Shown here piece after piece: positions 58,138 to 64,000 of a stretch of DNA of 64,000 bases (position 1 is its first letter; each line of letters opens with the position of its first letter). The notes under the pieces were generated by a model. It saw only the letters and a program-made list of their open reading frames with translations. It had not been told where the DNA came from and did no database searches. The stretch is taken from NCBI GenBank assembly GCA_951217055.1, contig OX578277.1, positions 13,818,411 to 13,882,410 on the forward strand. The letters are read 5' to 3'. The position numbers and the translations under genes were made by a program. This stretch comes from Gerris lacustris. Its lineage: Eukaryota; Arthropoda; Insecta; Hemiptera; Gerridae.

Positions 58138-58751
58138 AGTAATATAAGACCAGTAAAAAGAGAGCTCTTTAGCAGGACTTAGAGGGCTTAGTCCTACCAC
58201 TTTTGAGGGTTTTGCGCCACTGATTATTATCATTAAATAAGAATGTATAAGTAGGACGAGAGAACGCCCTTTGGCAGGCCTAAGCCTTCCACAGGTTGTG
58301 TCGCCGCTGATTATTATCATTAAATAAGAAAGTATAAGTAGAAAAAGAGACAGCTCTTTAGCAGGACTACGCCCTCCACGGGTTATTGCGCCACTGATTA
58401 TTATCAATAAATAAGAAAGTAAATAGAAAAAAAGAGACAGCTCTGAGTGGAGCTAAGCCCCCCTCGGGTTGTTGTGCCACTGCATACTTATACATAAGAA
58501 TGTATAAGGAAGAGAGAACGCCCTTTGGCAGGCCTAAGCCTTCCACAGGTTGTGTCACCGCTGATTATTATCACTAAATCAGAAAGTAAGTAGAAAAAGA
58601 GAGACAGCACTTTAGAAGGAGTAGGCCCTCCACAGGTTATTGCGCCACTGATTATTATCACTATATAAGAATGTAAGTAGAGAGAGAAGGAAAGCTGTAT
58701 GGTAGGACTTAGCCCTCCACAGGTTGTTGCGCCACTGGATTATTATCATCA
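58138..58751 (+). repeat. tandem array of about 90-bp units ending GCGCCACTG
   Basis: About seven units carry AGAACGCCCTTTGGCAGGCC or a variant, CCACAGGTTGTTGCGCCACTG and GATTATTATCATTAAATAAG. The array resumes at 60766-60845 behind the hAT insertion. Two inverted units lie at 61935-62115. The TTGCGCCACTG end resembles a hAT-type terminus, so the unit may be a tandemly amplified MITE. Confidence 0.8.
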
Positions 58752-58943
58752 CTCATCACCAGAGACCTTCAAATGCCTTTTTGCCATGGCGCCATACTAA
58801 AATGCCACATTTTGCCTATTTTTCGGTAAAAAGCCACATTTTGCCGATTTTCGGTAAAATGCCACACTTAGTGCCACATTTTGCCTTATTTGGGCTAAGT
58901 TCTGAGAAAAAATAGATATATTCTAATATTCTAAGGGGTTCTG

Positions 58944-59589
58944 CTACAACCCATAAAACCAGGTAAGATACGCCCTTGCAGGGCAGGATTCCAAGGTGCT
59001 GAGGACTCCCCAAGTGACGTGGATTCCTATCTTAGGGTAGTGACACACTTCGTCTCGGGTAGAAGTTCTAAGGTTAAAAAAATCAAGTTTAAAGCCGCGT
59101 GTAGCAAATAATCTGGGGAAAGACGCAGGTAGTGTTGTGTTCAATACCAATTACCCTTAAAAGGTATAAGTAGCATACTTAGAGGATAACCATTGGCACA
59201 TTCGTAGTAATATTGAATGGTTTAGGGATTAACTCCTCCTTTAGAAACATAGTGTTATATTTTGTGTTTTTTGCTAACGGTGCCTCTTCCTGTCTCAGGT
59301 GTAGCTGAGTCAGATACTTGACCAATATCATTCCACCTCTCTGGTTGTTGACAGTTATTGTGTTCTTATAGTCTTCGAACTTTTCCAGTGATTTTAAACT
59401 TTGTTTGTGTATTACATTTATGTCCATGCCAAAGAATAGAAGTAACCGAACTGCCCTGCTCTGACAGCGCTGCATACATACTGAAAGCGGGGGTGTGTTT
59501 GAAAGTGTGTTCCCTAAGTCCATGTAATCTGCTTGGCCCATGCTGTTTTTCACCAGCTGTAAATGACTTAATCTCAGTGGGGTAAACAA
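58944..59589 (-). other. two unrecognised minus-strand frames inside the hAT element
   Basis: Frames of 136 codons (59589-59179) and 68 codons (59150-58944) follow each other on the minus strand, 28 bp apart. Composition is not low-complexity (for example LVKYLTQLHLRQEEAPLAKN in the first). No family was recognised. They may be captured foreign sequence, a second gene of the element, or chance. Confidence 0.25.
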
Positions 59590-59719
59590 ATTTTTATTAA
59601 AGCTCTAAGCCGAGTGCCAATCTTCAAGGAAATGCTACCAGGGACCCACCTGGGGGGGGGGGGGAGAGGGGACCACCCCTCTTCCTTCAGAGCCTATCCT
59701 AACAAGATGGGAAACTTAA

Positions 59720-60073
59720 ATAAGAGCGGCCCTTTATTTCGCAGAACATGGAGAAAAAGTGAAAGTTCTATTAGAAGAATTCGACGAAGAGGATAACATG
59801 GCAATTAAAATAGCCAAGCAGGCACTGGGAAACGTTCAAACTTTGACGCAGCTAAATTTTATACGAGCTCATTTTTTTAAGTTGCCACAGATGAAAGAAG
59901 AAGAGTTTCAAGGCACTTCGTTGACTTCAGCTGCTAAAGTTGTCTTGGAGCTCCAAAAAGCTGCGATGGAGTCGCCAGGCCAAAAAGGAGAGCAAGCCCG
60001 AAAAATACTGGAAGCTGCTTTAAATGTAAATCCAGATTGGAATGAAATAGTTAATGTTATCCTGGGCGCTTAA
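59720..60073 (+). pseudogene. hAT transposase, middle region
   Basis: An open frame from about 59720 (GTG 59759 as the first start-like codon) to TAA at 60073. It reads EEDNMAIKIAKQALGNVQ, TLTQLNFIRAHFFKLPQM, then AAMESPGQKGEQARKILEAA and LNVNPDW. The pattern A-x-L-x-N-x-x-x-x-x-Q-L-x-x-I-x-A-x-F-x-x-L-P followed by P-G-x-x-G is one I associate with hAT-group transposases. CGCAG just upstream (59740-59744) could be a splice acceptor. A stop or frameshift separates it from the dimerisation segment. Confidence 0.6.
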
Positions 60074-60139
60074 GGGTTAAAATAATGCAAGGCGGAGACG
60101 CAGTATCGAGTTTTAAAGACTGCTTTATATTGAAGTATG

Positions 60140-60274
60140 TATAAGCCAATTGTTTCTACCAACGTGGAAAGGTCATTTTTGAAATTAAAATATATACTAG
60201 CAAACAATCGCTAGACATTGACCACAGAAAATATTGAAAAGATAATTATTGTACAGTATATTAATTTGAATTAA
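60140..60274 (+). pseudogene. hAT dimerisation fragment with internal stop
   Basis: YKPIVSTNVERSFLKLKYIL, ANNR, stop TAG (60212-60214), then TLTTENIEKIIIVQYIN. This matches the hAT C-terminal pattern P-I-V-x-T-x-V-E-R-S-F-x-x-L-K followed by L-T-x-E-N-I-E-K. It belongs to the same element as 59720-60073. Confidence 0.85.
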
Positions 60275-60923
60275 AGTATAGAAGTTTAATTAAAGTATAA
60301 TAATTTTTGCTAGTTAATAATAATTGCTACATAAAAAGAAGTGTATAAGTAAGAAACCTTCTTCATCTTATATACATATAAGTATGTATATGCTCAAATT
60401 CTAATAAATTTAATTAAGTAGTAAATGTGTTTTTTCAAATCCCCCCCCCCCCCAGTTGGCCTAAATAATTGATAAAGAATATAAAAGAATATTTCGGCCA
60501 TGCAGAGAGAATGTATTTAGGCTTTTTAGAACAAATAATTCCTAACCCTAGTAATAATGTAGGTAATAGGACTCAAGTTGCACGATTTAATATCCCTTTT
60601 ACAATGGAAAGTGGAGGGGGGGGGGGGTTGGAAAGTTTAAAAATAAATGCCACATTAGCTCAAATAAATGCCACATTTGGCCAAAATAAGTGCCATTTTG
60701 CCACATTTTTTAGTGCCACATTTCATAAAAATAAATGCTACATTTTGAAGGTCTCTGCTCATCACATAAGAGTGTATAAGAAGGAAGAGAGAACGCCCTT
60801 TGGCAGCCTAAGCACCCCACGGGTTTTTGCGCCACTGAATAATCATTATTAAAAAAAAAAAGAAAAAATCAGTCGGTTCAGAAAGGTCACTTATCCAAGT
60901 ACCGACCACGCCAATGCTGCTTC

Positions 60924-60946
60924 CTCCTGCTGCTTTGCAGCAGGAG
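60924..60946. repeat. short perfect hairpin
   Basis: CTCCTGCTGC and GCAGCAGGAG pair around TTT. No T-run follows and no neighbouring gene suggests a terminator. It probably is part of a repeat that also has the CGAGGTACCCCGTACCCG palindrome near 60986. Confidence 0.7.
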
Positions 60947-61019
60947 AGGCCACTTTAGTGCCCTCCGAAGTGAGGAAAAGTTCCGAGGTACCCCGTACCC
61001 GAATTTTTTTTTTAACATT

Positions 61020-61757
61020 GTATTAGTAGACCATAAAAAAATAAATAGGGACAAACCAATTTGAATATAAATTCTTATAAAAATAAATCAAAGCAAAACT
61101 AAAAAGTTAATAATTAAAAATAAAATAAATAGACATGCCGAGAAGATAACTTATTTCTCTTTACTTTCATATTATTTTTCCCTAAAAAAGAGGTAAAAAA
61201 ATGGAAAAAAAGGCGGGAAAAATAAATAGAAAAAAGAGGGAAGGTAAAATTGTATATAAGAGTCGTGTTTGTGTTTTTATCATGAAGTATGGGAAAGAAG
61301 GAATTGGAGTGGGCAAACCTCTCAGTAGTGGGTAGCCCTTCTATAAGAGGACACGGGGCAAACCACGCCACAAGAGAAGAACCACTCTAGATTTTTTTTT
61401 TTTTTTTTTTTTTTTTTAAACAACCTTTACTCCTTCCAACAGCTTTAAAATCTTCATGAAAAATTAATCAGAAGAGCTTGAAGACCACGCCTTTATACAA
61501 ACCTTTCCCCGCCAAAAAAACAGATTATCTCGCCAGATAGCAAACAACATCCCGCATTTATTTTTTACTTTTTCAGCAGTAACTAACATTTTTAACAACT
61601 AAACCCAATTTTATTTTTATCTATATATAATTTTTATTTTCTTTAATTTTTTATAATTTTACAACCCTAGTGAATTTATTAAACTTCAAACAGACTTAAG
61701 TATACTTGATAATGAGATGTGCTAATGATTATTAATTAATAAAATAAAGCAAAAAAA

Positions 61758-61760
<3 letters not shown>
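61020..61760. other. unassigned AT-rich DNA
   Basis: Contains a T-run at 61391-61417. No gene or named repeat was recognised. Confidence 0.4.

Positions 61761-61827
<67 letters not shown>
61761..61827. repeat. (AT)n microsatellite
   Basis: A pure AT run of about 67 bp. Confidence 0.95.
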
Positions 61828-61829
<2 letters not shown>

Positions 61830-61934
61830 CTCTCCAGAAATGAATCGAACCTGACCTTTTTTTATGGTTTAAATTCATATTAAAATAGATACGAATTCAT
61901 ATAAAATATTTATTTTTTACTATCATAATATAAT

Positions 61935-62115
61935 GATAATAATCAGTGGCGCCACAACTCATGGAGGGCTTAGTCCTGCAAAAGAGCTTTCTCTCATTTT
62001 CTGCTTACATTCTTATGTAATGATAAAAATCAGTGGCGCAACCACTCATGGAGGGCTTAGTCTACTGCTAAAGAGCTTTCTCTCTCTTTTTGCTTAAATT
62101 CTTATGTAATGAAAT
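61935..62115 (-). repeat. two inverted units of the GCGCCACTG repeat
   Basis: CAGTGGCGCCACAACTCATG, GGAGGGCTTAGTCCTGC and AAAGAGCTTTCTCTC occur twice, as the complement of the 58138-58751 units. Confidence 0.8.
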
Positions 62116-62267
62116 TTATACATTATTTTTATTTATTTGATTATTTGAATTTTGACAGATGTAAACAAAAATTTGACGTTCAACAAAAGTATCTCACTAA
62201 TTAATAATTGTGTTGGCTATAACTTTTAAACTAATTATTAGAATTTCACCTGTTTTTTTTTTTTTTT

Positions 62268-62470
62268 ATATTTGTTCCTTATTTTTTAACGGTTCCAACG
62301 ATATGCTATAAGTCAAAAAAGATTTTATACTTTCGGTATTATTAACCGTCAATACAGAGAGGAACATTCGTGACAAATTTAAACTTGATCGGACCCCTTT
62401 TTGATTTTGTTTAAATTTTTGCGGGATTTTTTGAATGGCACAACTAGAAGTAAGGACCCATTTTGGCACT
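62268..62470 (-). repeat. dispersed repeat, inverse of 50105-50430
   Basis: TATTTGTTCCTTATTTTTTA, GGTTCCAACGATATGCTATA and GGCACAACTAGAAGTAAGGA are complements of the 50105-50430 copy. The minus frame 62266-62469 is repeat sequence. Confidence 0.65.
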
Positions 62471-62639
62471 TTTATATAAAAGGGCCCCCACTTTTTTTTA
62501 ATCTAATATACTTTCGGACAACCGAATACACACTTTTTTTTATATAAAAGTGTGATATTCCTTTGTACCAAAGCATATTGGACTGAATACCCCTTTGTCT
62601 TAATAGGTAGTTAAACTAAGGGATATATTTTCTATACAA

Positions 62640-62800
62640 AAAGGAGGCCCATTTCTACGAGTACCCTGATTTTTCCCAAGTTTTGGGAACTACAATGATA
62701 TCATACACACTTACAGACGTCATGTTGAAAACACCCAAAACGGATAATTCAGTTGAAATCTCTAAAACAAAAAAAAAGTTTGGGTAAAAACATAAGGTTT
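62640..62800 (-). repeat. dispersed repeat, inverse of 49620-49760
   Basis: TTACAGACGTCATGTTGAAA, ACACCCAAAACGGATAATTC and AGTTGAAATCTCTAAAAC are complements of the copy near 49680. It ends about 140 bp before exon 3. Confidence 0.6.
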
Positions 62801-62941
62801 TCTTGATCATCCCTTTAGATGCCTTTAAAGGAATCTCCATCGCGAAATTCGTCACACCGAAATTAGATTCCAATAGACTAGTATCTCTAAATATACATGG
62901 ATTTTATTTTTATTTATTTATATTTTTTTATTTTGTTTCAG

Positions 62942-62990
62942 GCATGTTGATTGACGACGTAAACATGGATTTGGTTTCTTTGGAAAAGAG
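62942..62990 (+). CDS. candidate internal coding exon 3 of the host gene (49 nt)
   Basis: A strong T-rich tract with TTTTGTTTCAG ends at 62941 and GTAAGC starts at 62991. With the spare G from exon 2 the frame is G, MLIDDVNMDLVSLEK, and two spare bases. The phase fits exon 2 exactly, which occurs by chance for one phase in three. The exon is short, so the evidence is weaker than for exons 1 and 2. The longer + frame from 62803 simply reads through the intron end and has no support of its own. Confidence 0.6.
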
Positions 62991-63161
62991 GTAAGCAAAA
63001 TATTCAATTCAAAAATAAAAAATAAAGGTCGAGTGACAGCTAACGGAGCCAAAAGTATAACTATGGAAAAAATGCTAAACAGCAAAACAATTCTGCATTG
63101 CTGGCGAAGCAAACATCACAAATTTAAGGGATTTTAAAGTATGACACTGTCCAAAGAATTG
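62991..63161. other. intron DNA downstream of exon 3
   Basis: Nothing recognised. Confidence 0.4.
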
Positions 63162-63165
63162 TTAA

Positions 63166-64000
63166 AGCCGGGTTTACACGATCCAAGTAACTTTAATCAA
63201 ATCCACTTGGTCCAAGTGTTTGTGGAACTTTGAAGTAAGGTTTACATGATTCAGGTAGAATTTGTAATTTTTTAATTTTATTTTCTTCAAAATAAAATTT
63301 GTATAAACTTTTGTCATATAATTTGAAGCCATGAAAATTAAAATTACATTTTTCTAATAGGAAATTTTGTCAGCTTTACAACGGTGCCAGACATTTTATT
63401 CTAGCTTTTATACTTTTGGTGCAATAAGCATTTTTATGAGCAAAGGTATGTAATAAAATCACGAAATTTGATTTAGTGGGAGAACGGTTAAGATTTGACC
63501 CATAGCTTATACAGTGTTTTTTGTAGCCGTTGAGACGTAGAGAACAACCTACTTCATTTTTTCACATATATCGCCAGGCACCCTGTATATAACCTTCAAG
63601 ATAAACAAACCACAGCACAACCTCACATCTTTGTCATTTATTGACAGCTCTTTCTCATAATTTGTCAGGTGGGCGCCATTTTTGTTTTCATCAAAGTCTA
63701 CTTGCATAAAAAAAAGTTGGGGCACATCCAACTCAACTTGGATGTCCAAGATGACTTGGATACTCTGTTGACACGATTCAAGAAGCGTCAAAGCTGATTT
63801 TGTCCAAATATACTTGGATAAAGAAAAACCTTGGGAAAATCTTCCCATTACAATAAGATTTAATAGTTTTAAAAACCCTTCATTTTGAGCTGTTTGTTTA
63901 ACTAGCAACACATGGCTGTTTTGCAATTAATCACTGGCCATACTTGTGGCCCATTGTGCTTTACCTCGACCAATAAAATACATAAACGATTCAAAAGAAA
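63166..64000. mobile_element. element with TTAAAGCCGGGTTTACACG terminus, right end not found
   Basis: TTAA (63162-63165) is followed by AGCCGGGTTTACACGATCC. Related words recur inside: GGTTTACATGATTCAGGTAG near 63239 and TTGACACGATTCAAGAAGCG near 63769, besides ACTTGGAT/ATCCAAGT words on both strands. No complementary end with TTAA was found before 64000. The minus frame 63549-63926 (125 codons) lies in this stretch and has no recognised domain. The extent is uncertain. Confidence 0.4.

Larger units (their letters stand above)
58760..60757 (+). mobile_element. hAT DNA transposon (2 kb), decayed
   Basis: Ends CAGAGACCTTCAAATG and CATTTTGAAGGTCTCTG are inverted repeats. The 8-bp target duplication CTCATCAC is perfect (58752-58759 and 60758-60765). 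Both ends carry repeated TGCCACATTTTGCC words as subterminal motifs. Inside are two transposase segments (59759-60073 and 60140-60274). The element interrupts the GCGCCACTG tandem array. Confidence 0.92.

Noticed and set aside
62803..62941. Start of a 63-codon plus frame upstream of exon 3
   Set aside because: It reads through the T-rich acceptor region of the intron; only the part from 62942 has exon features.
63549..63926. 125-codon minus-strand frame
   Set aside because: It lies in a repeat-like stretch with TTTACACGATCCAAG words and has no recognised domain.

Overview
The window looks like AT-rich nuclear DNA from an arthropod, most likely an insect with a repeat-rich genome. The evidence is a BEL/Pao LTR retrotransposon, Jockey-like and RTE-like LINE remains, hAT, Harbinger-like and TA-flanked DNA elements, a tRNA-derived SINE, long (AT)n tracts, and spliced exons with GT/AG borders. 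I see no bacterial gene organisation and no intact RNA gene. The species cannot be named from the sequence alone.

Host gene: three short stretches read as internal coding exons on the + strand (8760-8895, 16242-16385, 62942-62990). Each has a pyrimidine-rich ...TTTCAG acceptor and a GTAAG donor, and their splice phases join without a frame break (136 nt ending in phase 1, then 144 nt, then 49 nt). If they belong to one gene, almost the whole window is intron: 7.3 kb between exons 1 and 2 and 46.6 kb between exons 2 and 3, unless further exons were missed. I do not recognise the protein.

Layout: 258-3324 is a complete but internally deleted BEL/Pao element with identical 143-bp LTRs and an open gag-protease frame. 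4440-8100 holds a GGAACG-ended dispersed repeat, a TTAA-flanked hairpin element, a 63-bp minisatellite and a relic of a tyrosine-recombinase (Crypton-like) element. 8130-16100 contains exon 1, a threefold tandem 285-bp repeat, a tRNA-like palindrome, foldbacks and a 74-bp minisatellite next to exon 2. 17236-19104 is a GGAACG repeat interrupted by a SINE and by an AGGGTCC-ended element. 22100-27800 holds a large inverted pair and a three-level nest (repeat, then hAT, then TA-flanked foldback). 28080-32655 has SINE-like and GAGGCGAAGCC repeats and a 1.6-kb 64-bp satellite with dimeric higher-order structure. 33158-43850 is a dense mixture of hairpin elements, LINE debris and further copies of the same families. 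43850-51160 is mostly unassigned AT-rich sequence with minisatellites and a third GAGGCGAAGCC copy. 51160-53165 is a Harbinger-like element with a MADF fragment, split by a hAT element. 55700-57400 carries an RTE-like LINE between duplicated flanks. 57880-60850 is a tandem array split by a 2-kb hAT with a decayed transposase. Exon 3 and one more TTAAAGCC terminus close the window.

No gene cassette or operon-like system is visible. The main points of interest are the giant-intron gene, the young gag-pro-only BEL derivative, two copies of a conserved Crypton-like N-terminal peptide, and a set of unrelated palindromic elements that share the terminus TTAAAGCC.
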